From: Acidipila rosea
GTDB taxonomy: Bacteria > Acidobacteriota > Terriglobia > Terriglobales > Acidobacteriaceae
DNA length: 64,000 nt
Direction of reading: 5' to 3'
Assembly: GCF_004339725.1 (NCBI RefSeq)
Contig: NZ_SMGK01000004.1
Location: forward strand, 62,001 to 126,000
Part shown: piece after piece, positions 8,191 through 17,340 of the stretch
Numbering within the stretch: position 1 is the first letter of the stretch
Layout: each line of letters begins with the position of its first letter
The notes under the pieces: model-generated
Seen by the model: only the letters and a program-made list of their open reading frames with translations
Database searches by the model: none
Told to the model about the DNA's origin: nothing
Made by a program: the position numbers and the translations under genes

Positions 8191-9558
8191 ATGAAAGCTG
8201 TGTCACGGATGGGCGGAGAATTTCGCAAAAAGTTTCATAGGGTAGCGGCCTGGGGTGTGATTTGCGCGGGATTGACTCTGTATGCGCAGCAGGACCCAGC
8301 ACACACGCAGGCGAAGGGGGATACGCCTGCGCCCCTGCGGGCGACTGCGGTGCTCGAATATCTGGGCCCGTTGAGCAAGCCGACGGCAAGCAGGCTGCTG
8401 CCGATAGCGGTTTTCGATGGGGAAGGCTATCAGCCCGGCGGCCTTTACCTGGCGCAGCCCGCTCCGCTCGCGGTGGAAGCTGGAACCGAATATGAACTGG
8501 AGCAGGCTGGAACGCCCAAAGGGCTCTACGCTGTGAACGCGGCCGAGCGGCTGAACGGCAGCTGGATAGGGATCGGCCGTTGGGAGCCGCTGATTGTGCC
8601 GGCGAAACCCAGACTGCATGCTTCGCGGACGCCTCCCAAGGTGGTGAAGGAGGTGGACCCTAACCGGCCGCACTTTGCAGTAGACAAGAGCAGCCGGAAT
8701 GAGCCTGCAGGCCAGACAAAGGGCGGCCAGACGACGCCGACGGATACGAGTGCGACGACGGCGAAGAGCGCGCCACCGCCGGTCGACCCAGAACGGCCAA
8801 CGCTGCGGCGTCGTCCTGAGGGCAAAAAGGTGAGCAAGGAGTCAGAAGGGGCGGGTTCCCCGGTGACGTCTACCAGCGACCTTGACCCGGACCGTCCGCA
8901 CCTGCGGCGTGGGGTGCCTGCGAATCTCGAAAAAATCGACCAGCCATCGAAACTTGAGGGCGATCCGGCGAATATGCAGCAGGTGGTTGCGATTTCCGAT
9001 GCGAGCAAGAGCGAGCCACACGCGTGGGGCTATACGTGGGCTGATCCGGGTGATGCTAAGAAGATGCAGACAGCCATGGAACAGATTGCGCAGAAGCTGA
9101 TCGCGCCGCCCGGGCCTGGACCGGCTCCAGTCTCGCAGAAGAGTACCAGGTCAACGGCAGCTCATCGGCGTAAGACTGCCGCGAAGACAGCTCCAGCGCA
9201 GCCGTTGCCAATGTTCACAAATGAAGTTTTCAGGGCCTATGAGCTCTCCTATGGCGGAGGATCGACACTGGTTTTCACGGCGCAGGTTGGCGATGGCGGG
9301 CCCGCGACGAAGTATGTGGCGCTGATCGCGCAGCCCGATTTCTACGGGAATCCGCGAGTGCTCTTCAAGCAGGTGACGCGGGGCGACCAGCTTGATGTGA
9401 CCCCGAGGATGAGGCTGGTGGATGCCGCGGATACGGATGGCGATAAACAGGCGGAGTTGATCTTTGAGCTGCGGAGCAGCCGGGATCGCCAGTTTGCCAT
9501 TTATCGTGTGGCCGGAGGAGTTGCGGAGCAGGCATTTGTCAGCGGATCGATGCCGTGA
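8191..9558 (+). CDS. Secreted proline-rich repeat protein, function unknown
   Basis: About 455 residues; starts at 8161, 8191 and 8209 are all possible and no Shine-Dalgarno decides. A signal peptide (FRKKFHRVAAWGVICAG, ending near LYAQQ) is clear. Then comes a globular beta-rich part (VLEYLGPL ... WIGIGRWEPL), and a low-complexity linker with three related units VDPNRPHFAV, VDPERPTLRRR and LDPDRPHLRRG spaced by charged and Ser/Thr stretches. The C-terminal third has folded sequence with DAADTDGDKQAELIFEL, an Asp-rich loop like those of FG-GAP/calcium-binding repeats. I do not recognise a function. It precedes the efflux operon by 58 nt on the same strand and might be transcribed with it. Confidence 0.72.
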   Translation: MKAVSRMGGEFRKKFHRVAAWGVICAGLTLYAQQDPAHTQAKGDTPAPLRATAVLEYLGPLSKPTASRLLPIAVFDGEGYQPGGLYLAQPAPLAVEAGTEYELEQAGTPKGLYAVNAAERLNGSWIGIGRWEPLIVPAKPRLHASRTPPKVVKEVDPNRPHFAVDKSSRNEPAGQTKGGQTTPTDTSATTAKSAPPPVDPERPTLRRRPEGKKVSKESEGAGSPVTSTSDLDPDRPHLRRGVPANLEKIDQPSKLEGDPANMQQVVAISDASKSEPHAWGYTWADPGDAKKMQTAMEQIAQKLIAPPGPGPAPVSQKSTRSTAAHRRKTAAKTAPAQPLPMFTNEVFRAYELSYGGGSTLVFTAQVGDGGPATKYVALIAQPDFYGNPRVLFKQVTRGDQLDVTPRMRLVDAADTDGDKQAELIFELRSSRDRQFAIYRVAGGVAEQAFVSGSMP

Positions 9559-9616
9559 GGGCATTCAGATTAGCTTAAGGTCTACCGTGTAGGCTTCAAG
9601 AGTAAATGCGAAGCTT

Positions 9617-11077
9617 ATGCAGCTAATGGACATGGATTTGGATCCCCTTGAATTCTTGACTGCCAGGCGAAGAGCATTGGTCGGTCTGGGGATTTGCCTG
9701 GCATTTTCGGCAGGCGTTCCCCTGCAAGCGCAGTCCTCTCTTCAGGGACAGATGCAGCTATCGGCCCAGGTTTCGGCCCAGACGCAGGCGGGGAGTGCTG
9801 CTCCTTCCGCTCCGCCCGTGATGATTTCGCTCGACGAGGCGATCCGCCGGGCAGAGATCAATGATCCGACCTACGCCGGCGCAGTCGCCAGTGGGAAGAC
9901 GGCAGCCTACGATCGAGGGATTGCAAGATCAACACTGCTGCCCGGGGTGATTTTTCATAACCAGGCGCTCTACACCCAGCCGAATGGGCTGGTGAACCAG
10001 GGAGGGCAGACCGGAAGTCAGGCGGCTCCCATATTCATAGCCAATAATGCGGTGCACGAGTATGCAAGCCAGGCCGAGGTTACGGAGACGATAGGCCTGG
10101 CCCGGATCGCCAGTTATCAGAGGGTTGACTTTCTGGCGGCGCAGGCTGCAGCCGAGCAGGAGATTGCGCGGCGCGGATTGGTGGCGACGGTGGTCAACAG
10201 CTACTATTCGCTGCTTGCAGCGGATCAGAAGTACACGGTCACTGAGCGCGCCTATGACGAGGCTCAGAACTTCGACAAGCTGACGCGGGAGCTCGAGCAA
10301 GGCCGCGAAGTTGCCCATGCAGATGTGCTGAAGGCCGACCTGCAGATGCAGCAGCGGTCGCGCGATCGGGATGACGCCCGGCTGAATGCGGAGAGAGCGC
10401 GACTGGATCTGGCGGTGCTGTTGTTCCCTGATCCGCGTACGGCATTTGCGCTTGAGGATGGCGGAGCCCAGCCCGCTCTCCCCTCACGTGGAGACGTGGA
10501 AGCTGCAGCGCAAAAGAATAATCCTCAGCTGAGGTCGGCACTGGCGGCCGTCGGGGCCAGCCAGAAAGAAGTTGTTGCAGCCAAGGCGGGTTATCTTCCA
10601 GACGTCGGGCTGGCGGCTGTGTATGGCATCGACGCGCCTCAGTTTGCCCTCAGCGGGCCGCTTGTGCCAGGCGCCGGCCAGGCGCAGAATCTGGGTTACT
10701 CTGCCGCGGTCACGCTTGATATTCCAGTATGGGACTGGTTTGCAACCCATGACCGGGTGAAGCAAAGCGAGATTCGCAGACAGGTGGCCGTTACGCAGCT
10801 GAGCTACACGCAGAAGCGGCTCATCGCGCAGTTCGATGAACTCTACAGCGAAGCGGTTACTGCGCATGACCAACTGCAATCGCTGAGCACCAGCGTGAAT
10901 ACAGCGCGCGAAGGGCTGCGGCTGACGAGCTTACGCTACAAGGCCGGTGAATCGACTGCGCTGGAAGTGGTGGACGCGCAGAATCAGCTTACGTTTGCAG
11001 AAAGTGCGCGCGCCGATGGAATTGTTCGATATCGTATGGCTCTTGCCAACCTGCAGACACTGACTGGAACGCTATGA
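9617..11077 (+). CDS. TolC-family outer membrane efflux protein
   Basis: 486 residues with a signal peptide (ALVGLGICLAFSAGVPLQAQ, near residues 20-39), then the two OEP repeats of TolC-type channels: ISLDEAIRRAEINDPTY at the N side and KNNPQLRSALAAVGASQKEVVAAKAGYLPDVGL in the second. Long helices (YDEAQNFDKLTRELEQGREVAHADVLKADLQMQQRS region) form the periplasmic coiled-coil tunnel. It is the outer-membrane partner of the adaptor and RND pump that follow; its stop overlaps the adaptor start by ATGA (11074-11077). No gene symbol is safe because substrate cannot be read from sequence. Confidence 0.92.
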   Translation: MQLMDMDLDPLEFLTARRRALVGLGICLAFSAGVPLQAQSSLQGQMQLSAQVSAQTQAGSAAPSAPPVMISLDEAIRRAEINDPTYAGAVASGKTAAYDRGIARSTLLPGVIFHNQALYTQPNGLVNQGGQTGSQAAPIFIANNAVHEYASQAEVTETIGLARIASYQRVDFLAAQAAAEQEIARRGLVATVVNSYYSLLAADQKYTVTERAYDEAQNFDKLTRELEQGREVAHADVLKADLQMQQRSRDRDDARLNAERARLDLAVLLFPDPRTAFALEDGGAQPALPSRGDVEAAAQKNNPQLRSALAAVGASQKEVVAAKAGYLPDVGLAAVYGIDAPQFALSGPLVPGAGQAQNLGYSAAVTLDIPVWDWFATHDRVKQSEIRRQVAVTQLSYTQKRLIAQFDELYSEAVTAHDQLQSLSTSVNTAREGLRLTSLRYKAGESTALEVVDAQNQLTFAESARADGIVRYRMALANLQTLTGTL

Positions 11078-12366
11078 AGAACGATTGCATTGTTAAATAT
11101 TTTGCCGTGGCTCTCTTGCCGATTGCGCTGGTGGCGGCGGGCTGCGCCAAGCAGGAAGCTGTTCCGGAGGCTGTGGTGAGCGTGCAGGCGGCTACCGTCG
11201 CGCCAGGCTCGATCACCGAACACGTGGAGAGCGATGCGGTGCTCTCGCCTGTGGCCCAGGCGGCGATTGCGCCGAAGATCACCGCTCCAGTGAAGAAGTT
11301 CTATGTGCAGCGCGGCGCAAAGGTGAAGGCTGGTCAACTGCTGGCGACACTGGAAAACCAGGATCTCGCAGGCGCAGCGCTCGAAGGGGAGGGCTCCTAC
11401 AACTCCGCTCAAGCGGTCTACGAGACGACCACGAAGGCGCAGGTTCCCGAGCAGTACCAGCAGGCGCAGCTTGATTTGGAGCAGGCACAGGCCAACCTGA
11501 ACCTGAACCAGAAGATCGTGGATAGCCGCACGCAGCTTTTCTCAGAAGGAGCGATTGCCGGCCGCGATGTGGATATGGCGAAGGCTGCATTGGTGCAGGC
11601 GCAGGCTGCCTATGATGCCGCGCAGAAGCGCCTTGAAGGAATCAAATCAGTGGGGCGAGAAGCGGCTCTCAGATCCGCGAAGGGCCAGCTGGAATCAGCA
11701 CAGGGGAAGTACCAGACGGCCGAGGCCGATCTGAACTACTCGCACATCACAAGCCCGATAAGCGGCGTAGTTACGGACCGCCCGCTCTATGCAGGGGAGA
11801 CGGCGGCAGCTGGCGCGCCGCTGATTACGGTGATGGATATATCGGCGCTACTGGCGAAGGTGCATCTGCCGCAGGCCCAGGCGCAGCTGCTGAGGGTGGG
11901 GGCGGATGCTTCAGTGAAGGTGCCGGGGCTGACTGCACCGGTCGACGGAAAGATCGCTCTTGTAAGTCCGGCGCTTGACCCGGGCAGCACAACGGTTGAG
12001 GTCTGGGTGCGTATCGAAAATAAGGCAGGCGAGCTGAAGCCGGGCACGCCTGTGCATGTGACGATGACCGGGCCGACGGTCAAGGATACGCTCGTCATTC
12101 CGGCGGCTGCGCTCTCAAAAGACCAGAACGGCAGAGATACGGTCATGCTGATCGGTGCGGATAGCGTGGTGCATCAGAAGCCGGTGACGGTTGGTATCCG
12201 CGATAGCGAAGAGGCGCAGATCACCGCGGGGTTGAGCAACGGGCAGCAGGTAGCCACGACGGGTGGATATGGGCTCGATGATGGTACGAAGGTGAAGGTC
12301 GTCTCCGCCGAGGAGATGGAGAAGAGCACCGAAGTGGGCAAGAAAGACAGCGGGGGCGGACTGTGA
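11074..12366 (+). CDS. RND efflux periplasmic adaptor (HlyD/MFP family) lipoprotein
   Basis: 430 residues. The N-terminus ends in a lipobox LVAAGC with Cys24, so the protein should be anchored to the inner membrane as a lipoprotein. Domains in order: lipoyl-like half (IAPKITAPVKKFYVQRGAKVKAGQLLATLEN), alpha-hairpin (residues about 110-200, with LDLEQAQANLNLNQK), second lipoyl half (LNYSHITSPISGVVTDR), beta-barrel (VHVTMTGPTVKDTLVIPAAAL) and membrane-proximal domain. It bridges the pump and TolC-like channel. Four-base overlaps with both flanking genes show one translationally coupled operon. Confidence 0.94.
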   Translation: MKNDCIVKYFAVALLPIALVAAGCAKQEAVPEAVVSVQAATVAPGSITEHVESDAVLSPVAQAAIAPKITAPVKKFYVQRGAKVKAGQLLATLENQDLAGAALEGEGSYNSAQAVYETTTKAQVPEQYQQAQLDLEQAQANLNLNQKIVDSRTQLFSEGAIAGRDVDMAKAALVQAQAAYDAAQKRLEGIKSVGREAALRSAKGQLESAQGKYQTAEADLNYSHITSPISGVVTDRPLYAGETAAAGAPLITVMDISALLAKVHLPQAQAQLLRVGADASVKVPGLTAPVDGKIALVSPALDPGSTTVEVWVRIENKAGELKPGTPVHVTMTGPTVKDTLVIPAAALSKDQNGRDTVMLIGADSVVHQKPVTVGIRDSEEAQITAGLSNGQQVATTGGYGLDDGTKVKVVSAEEMEKSTEVGKKDSGGGL

Positions 12367-15300
12367 GCATGCTGCACCGCCCGGTCAATGCGCCAGAGAA
12401 CAGCAAGACAGGCGATCAGTCGTTCTGGATGGTTCGCATGTCGCGGACGATCTTTTTTTTCACGATCGTGCTGGCAATTGCAGGTGCGTATTTCGCCTTC
12501 CAGGTACCGATCTCAGTTTTCCCCGATACGAATTTTCCGCGCGTGGTCATCGGCATCGACAACGGTGTGATGCCTGTCGAGCAGATGCAGGTGACGATTA
12601 CCAAGCCCATTGAAGACGCCGTAAACAGCGTGCCAGGGCTACAGACGGTGCGCTCGACGACCAGTCGCGGATCGGCTGAGGTGAGCCTCTTCTTCGCCTG
12701 GAACGTGGACATGGTGACGACGCTGCAGTTGGTGGATGCGGCGCTCTCAAAGGTGGAACAGACGCTGCCGCCGACAGCGCGCATTCGTACCGACCGGTTG
12801 ACGTTTGCGACATTTCCTATTCTCGGCTACAGCCTCACATCGAATACGCTCTCGCAAACGGCGCTCTGGGAGTTGGCGACCTATAACCTGAAGCCGCCGT
12901 TGAATCGCGTACTGGGCGTGAGTACGGTAACGGTGCAGGGCGGTCAGGTGCCGGAGTATCACGTTATTCCCAACACCGCGAAGCTGCTGGCGACCGGTGT
13001 CACGATCAGCGATCTGGTCAATGCGATTCAACTTTCAAATCTGGTGGACTCGCCGGGACTCTACGAGTCGAGTCACGAGCTTATTCTCGGACTGGTCGGC
13101 GCACAGGCCAAAAACGCAGCCCAGTTGGCAGGGCTTGCAGTCAAGACGACAGCTTCGGGAGTACCGGTCCATGTGGGCGATGTGGCGGAGGTGCGACGTG
13201 CACCTATGCCGGTTTATACAATTGTCACCGCAGAGGGCAAGCCTGCGGTTCTGCTGAATGTCACGCGGCAGCCTAACGGCAATACGGTCTCAGTGGCGGA
13301 TGCAGTTGCTGCGAAGATTGCCCAGCTCAGGAAAACACTGCCGCCGGGTGTAACTATCAAGCCCTATTACGATCAATCGCTGTTGGTGCGTGACAGTATT
13401 AAGAGCGTACGGGATGCAATCCTGATCGGGCTGGTGCTGGCGGCTATCATCCTGGTTGTCTTTCTTCGCGACTGGACTTCGTCTCTGGTAGCGGGGCTGG
13501 TGATTCCTGTAACCGTGTCGGTTACGATTGTCTTCCTTTGGGCTACAGGGCAGAGCTTTAACCTGATGACGCTGGGCGGCCTGGCGGCAGCAGTCGGCCT
13601 GGTGATCGACGATGCCATTGTTGTGGTTGAGAATATCGTTCTCCATCGCGACAGCGGCGAGAGCCGCACGGAGGCTGTGCGGAAGGCATTCAAGGAAATA
13701 ACCGTACCTTTGATCGGATCAACGATCACTCCGATCGTTGTCTTTCTTCCATTGATATCCGTGACGGGAGTGACAGGTACGTTCTTCCGTGCGCTGGCGA
13801 TTACCATGACGGTTTCGCTACTGACATCGCTACTGCTGGCCTTGAGCTGGACGCCGAGTCTGAGCCTGGTACTGCTCAAGAGCAAGCGTACGACGAAGAA
13901 CGGGGAGGCGCACGAGCACCATGGGCGCATTATGCAGGGCGTGCTTCGTGCTCACAAGCGGGTGCTCGAGGTTGCGCTGGCGAGGCCATTGCTGCTGGCG
14001 GCGGCTTGCCTTGTGCTGATCGGCGGCACCTATGTTGCCTTTCAATCGCTGGGTTCCGATCTGCTTCCGGCGATGGATGAGGGCGGCTTTATCGTCGACT
14101 ACATCATGCCTGCAGGGAGTTCGCTCTCCGAGACGAACCGCGTAGTCAGCCATGTGGAGCGCATTCTGCTGTCGGTGCCGGAGGTCGATGGCATTTCACG
14201 ACGCACAGGTCTGCAGATGGGGCTCGCCGCGGTTACGGAGGCGAATACCGGCGACATCACCGTGAAGCTGCGGAGCGACCGCAGCCGTGGCATTGACGAG
14301 ATCATGAACGAGGTTCGTAACAAAGTTCACGCCTCAGAGCCCGAGCTTGATGTTGAATTCACCCAGGTGCTGCAGGACATGATCGGCGATCTTTCGAATT
14401 CGCCGGAGCCGATTCAGATCAAGTTGTTCTCACAGGACATGGCGCTGTTGACGAGACTTGGACCGCAGATCGCCGACACGATCGGCAAGATTCCCGGCGT
14501 GGTGGATGTGCAGAACGGCATCGACAATACGATCAGCGGTCCTGCCACGGATTTTCAGATCGACCCAACGGTAGCAGCGCGACTGGGATTCACCCCGGAG
14601 GAAGTTTCAGTCGACTCGACGGCCATTCTCGATGGACTGCCAACGGCCAATCCGATTATCGAAAAGGATCGCCCATATACAGTCCGCGTACGCATGGATG
14701 AGTCGCATCGCAGTTCGTTCGAGAATATTATCAACACGGTCTTCAACAGCAGTACGGGAAAGACGGCGACGCTTGGCTCGCTTGCGCATATCGTACAGTT
14801 GCCACCGCAGAACGAGATCAAGAGAGAGAATCTCCAGCAGCTGATCACCGTCACGGGGAGGCTCGAAGGCTCGAATCTGGGCGGCGCTATCGCGCAAGTG
14901 CAGAGGGCGATCAATGCGATGCATCTGCCTTCCACCGTTCGCGTAGAGTACGGCGGGACGTATCAGGAGCAGCAGAAGTCTTTCCATGAGCTGGTGCGGG
15001 TATTGCTGATCGCGCTGATGCTGGTGTTCGGCGTATTGCTGGCGGAGTTTCACAACTTTTCCGCGCCGACGGCCATCCTCACTTCTTCTGTCCTGTCCAC
15101 GGCTGGCGTCGTCTTTGCGTTGCTCATTACCGGGATCACATTCAATGTCGCCTCTTTCATGGGTCTGATCATGGTTATCGGAATTGTCGCGAAGAATGGC
15201 ATTTTGCTTCTCGATGCAGATCAGAAGTACCGCGCGCAGGGGATGGCGGCCAAGGGAGCGATGCTTGAAGCCGCACAGCGCAGGCTGCGGCCGATCCTGA

Positions 15301-15494
15301 TGACTGCAATGGCTGCGGTGAGCGGCATGCTGCCGCTGGCCTTTGCGCTGGGGGCGGGTTCGCAGATGCTGCAGCCCCTGGCGATTGCGGTGATCGGAGG
15401 GCTGCTGATTTCAATGGTGCTGTCGCTGATCGTGACCCCGGCGGTGTACTACTTCCTGACTCGATCGCACGACGAGAAGATAAGTAACTTGTAG
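12363..15494 (+). CDS. RND-family efflux permease (AcrB/AcrD/AcrF superfamily)
   Basis: 1043 residues, full length for a proton-driven RND pump with 12 membrane segments and two large periplasmic loops. The proton-relay pair is present in GLVIDDAIVVVENI (Asp-Asp near residue 415) and the relay Lys in GIVAKNGILLLD near residue 942. The start is GTG overlapping the adaptor stop (GTGA); an ATG two codons on is also possible. Exports an unknown compound across both membranes with the preceding adaptor and channel. The stop codon sits in the loop of a 17-bp perfect inverted repeat that separates it from the converging gntP-like gene. Confidence 0.95.
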   Translation: MSMLHRPVNAPENSKTGDQSFWMVRMSRTIFFFTIVLAIAGAYFAFQVPISVFPDTNFPRVVIGIDNGVMPVEQMQVTITKPIEDAVNSVPGLQTVRSTTSRGSAEVSLFFAWNVDMVTTLQLVDAALSKVEQTLPPTARIRTDRLTFATFPILGYSLTSNTLSQTALWELATYNLKPPLNRVLGVSTVTVQGGQVPEYHVIPNTAKLLATGVTISDLVNAIQLSNLVDSPGLYESSHELILGLVGAQAKNAAQLAGLAVKTTASGVPVHVGDVAEVRRAPMPVYTIVTAEGKPAVLLNVTRQPNGNTVSVADAVAAKIAQLRKTLPPGVTIKPYYDQSLLVRDSIKSVRDAILIGLVLAAIILVVFLRDWTSSLVAGLVIPVTVSVTIVFLWATGQSFNLMTLGGLAAAVGLVIDDAIVVVENIVLHRDSGESRTEAVRKAFKEITVPLIGSTITPIVVFLPLISVTGVTGTFFRALAITMTVSLLTSLLLALSWTPSLSLVLLKSKRTTKNGEAHEHHGRIMQGVLRAHKRVLEVALARPLLLAAACLVLIGGTYVAFQSLGSDLLPAMDEGGFIVDYIMPAGSSLSETNRVVSHVERILLSVPEVDGISRRTGLQMGLAAVTEANTGDITVKLRSDRSRGIDEIMNEVRNKVHASEPELDVEFTQVLQDMIGDLSNSPEPIQIKLFSQDMALLTRLGPQIADTIGKIPGVVDVQNGIDNTISGPATDFQIDPTVAARLGFTPEEVSVDSTAILDGLPTANPIIEKDRPYTVRVRMDESHRSSFENIINTVFNSSTGKTATLGSLAHIVQLPPQNEIKRENLQQLITVTGRLEGSNLGGAIAQVQRAINAMHLPSTVRVEYGGTYQEQQKSFHELVRVLLIALMLVFGVLLAEFHNFSAPTAILTSSVLSTAGVVFALLITGITFNVASFMGLIMVIGIVAKNGILLLDADQKYRAQGMAAKGAMLEAAQRRLRPILMTAMAAVSGMLPLAFALGAGSQMLQPLAIAVIGGLLISMVLSLIVTPAVYYFLTRSHDEKISNL

Positions 15495-15511
15495 AGTTAC
15501 TTATCTTCTCG
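15473..15511. terminator. Perfect 17-bp inverted repeat at the convergent RND/GntP gene ends
   Basis: Arms 15473-15489 and 15495-15511 are perfectly complementary around a 5-nt loop that contains the TAG stop (15492-15494) of the RND pump gene. The left arm is therefore coding. It lies between two converging genes 31 bp apart and can act as a bidirectional terminator, although no long T tract follows on either side. Confidence 0.65.
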
Positions 15512-15525
15512 CCGGATGCGCCGGT

Positions 15526-16875
15526 TCAGCGCACGATCAGCGACATGGCCATCGACAGTAACAGGCCCGCGATGGAGATGATGGTCTCGCAGACCGACCA
15601 GGTTTTGAAGGTGTCGGTGACGCTCAGGTTGAGGTACTCCTTGACGAGCCAGAAACCGCCATCGTTCACATGAGAAAAGACGAGTGAGCCTGCGCCGGTG
15701 GCGATGGCCAGCAGTTCAGGGTGCATGCCGGGCAGGTGCAGGGCGATGGGTGCGATGATGCCTGCCGACGTAGTCATGGCAACCGTAGCGGAGCCCGTGG
15801 CTAGACGCACCAGCGCGGCAACAGACCAGGCGAGCAGGATGATGGGCACATGAGCATGCATGGCCACATCTACGATAGCCGCAGCTACGCCACTTGCCTC
15901 GAGGATCTTGCCGAAGCCACCGCCCGCGCCGATGAGCAGGATGATGATAGCCGTGGGTGCAAGGCACTCGTTTGACCAGCGGAGAAGCGTCTCTTTGCTG
16001 AAGCCACGCATGCGGCCCAGGGTGATGAAGGCGAAGACAACTCCAATGAGTAAGGCTACGTCGGCGCTGCCGAGCAGGCGGAGTGACTGGTTGAGTGCGG
16101 AGCCAGGGCGCGAGAAAGCATCAGCCCAGCTGGCGCAGAGCATCAGGAAGACGGGTGACAGAATGGTGGCCAGGGTGATGCCGAAACCAGGCAGCCCGTG
16201 GCTCAGATCCTGGTCAAGGAACTGTGCGGCGATGGGGTTGTCAGTGTCGAGGGTGATGCGCGGGGATATCCAGCGGGCGTAGACAGGGCCCGCGAGGATG
16301 GCGGTGGGAATGCCGATGATGAGCGCGTAGAGAATGGTGCGTCCTGTATCCGCGTGAAAGGCCGCAACCGCTAGCATGGCAGCGGGATGCGGCGGGACGA
16401 GGCCGTGAACGACGGAGAGTCCGGCAGCCATGGGCAGACCCACGGCTATCAAGGATTGCCGAGTGCGGCGGGCTACAGTGTAGGCAATAGGCACCAGCAG
16501 AACGAAGCCGACATCAAAGAAGACGGGCAGGCCAACGAGGATGCCGATCAGTACCATCGCCCAGGGAATACGCTTTTCGCCGAAGACGCCGACGAGGGTA
16601 TGTGCAATGCGTTCCGCTCCTCCAGACTCGGCCATCATTTTGCCGAGCATGGTGCCGAGGCCGACGATGATGGCGATGTGGCCAAGCGTATTGCCGGCAC
16701 CGCTCTCGAACGCCGGAACAATGGTGTGGAGCGGCATTCTGGTGGCAAGCGCGAGAGCAAACGAGGCAAGGCAGAGCGCAAGGAACGGGTTGACCTTATA
16801 ACGCGCGATAAGAACGACGAGCGCAAGGACAGAGACGACGGCTGCGGTGAGTAGATAGATGCTGTGGACAGGCAT
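15526..16875 (-). CDS. GntP-family (gluconate:H+ symporter-like) permease
   Basis: 449 residues with 12-14 hydrophobic segments. The family pattern is clear: VNPFLALCLASFALAL near the start, NTLGHIAIIVGLGTMLGKMMAESGGAERIA, GLPVFFDVGFVLLVPI, and GLVPPHPAAMLAVAAF. GntP-family carriers import gluconate and related acids or D-serine (DsdX) with protons. The start ATG at 16875 overlaps the ridA stop as TGATG; a GTG one codon earlier is possible. Placement after ridA and an N-acyl-D-amino-acid deacylase suggests a D-amino acid or D-serine-like substrate here rather than gluconate; this is inference from context. Confidence 0.92.
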   Translation of the reverse strand: MPVHSIYLLTAAVVSVLALVVLIARYKVNPFLALCLASFALALATRMPLHTIVPAFESGAGNTLGHIAIIVGLGTMLGKMMAESGGAERIAHTLVGVFGEKRIPWAMVLIGILVGLPVFFDVGFVLLVPIAYTVARRTRQSLIAVGLPMAAGLSVVHGLVPPHPAAMLAVAAFHADTGRTILYALIIGIPTAILAGPVYARWISPRITLDTDNPIAAQFLDQDLSHGLPGFGITLATILSPVFLMLCASWADAFSRPGSALNQSLRLLGSADVALLIGVVFAFITLGRMRGFSKETLLRWSNECLAPTAIIILLIGAGGGFGKILEASGVAAAIVDVAMHAHVPIILLAWSVAALVRLATGSATVAMTTSAGIIAPIALHLPGMHPELLAIATGAGSLVFSHVNDGGFWLVKEYLNLSVTDTFKTWSVCETIISIAGLLLSMAMSLIVR

Positions 16876-17261
16876 CACGCTTCCGGCTTCTTATAGGCGA
16901 CGCATTCAATCTCCACTTTGCAGTCAACAACCATGCTGGAGACGACGCAGGCGCGGGCCGGAGGGTGTTCGCCGAAGTGTTCGCGGAAGACCTTGTTGAA
17001 CGACTGGAAGTCGCGAGGATCGTCGAGCCAGACGCCGCAGCGGACAACGTGCTCAGGACCGTAACCGGCTTCGCGCAGGATTCCGAGCAGGTTGCGAATC
17101 GCCTGCTGGCTTTGGGTGATGATGCCGCCTTCGACTACCTCACCATTGAGCATGGGCACCTGACCTGAGACATAGAGCCAGCCGTCCGCCTCAACCGCGC
17201 GGGAAAAGGGAAGATGCTGGCCACCCGTACCTTTGCCGCCTTCCGCTCCGTAACGCTTCAT
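16875..17261 (-). CDS. RidA-family enamine/imine deaminase
   Basis: 128 residues. LPFSRAVEADGWLYVSGQVPMLNGEVV, the central QAIRNLLGILREAGYGPEHVVRCGVWL and the C-terminal ARACVVSSMVVDCKVEIECVA fit the YjgF/YER057c/UK114 (RidA) fold; the position of the RidA catalytic Arg is the Arg in HPPARACV. RidA hydrolyses reactive 2-aminoacrylate made by PLP serine/threonine dehydratases to pyruvate and ammonia. AGGAGA lies before the ATG at 17261. It is translationally coupled to the GntP-like permease, and the divergent PLP enzyme at 18807 could be the source of its substrate. Confidence 0.9.
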   Translation of the reverse strand: MKRYGAEGGKGTGGQHLPFSRAVEADGWLYVSGQVPMLNGEVVEGGIITQSQQAIRNLLGILREAGYGPEHVVRCGVWLDDPRDFQSFNKVFREHFGEHPPARACVVSSMVVDCKVEIECVAYKKPEA

Positions 17262-17340
17262 TATGGGTTCTCCTGGAAGAAATAGAGTTGTAAATTCTTT
17301 ACCGGTGGTGTCGAGATACGCGCTTCTTCGCGGCTTTCGC

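Noticed and set aside
7017..8228. 403-codon minus-strand frame spanning the glycosylase and bcp genes
   Set aside because: Runs out of frame across two well-conserved genes and their stop/start junction, with low-complexity Ser/Pro/Arg composition.
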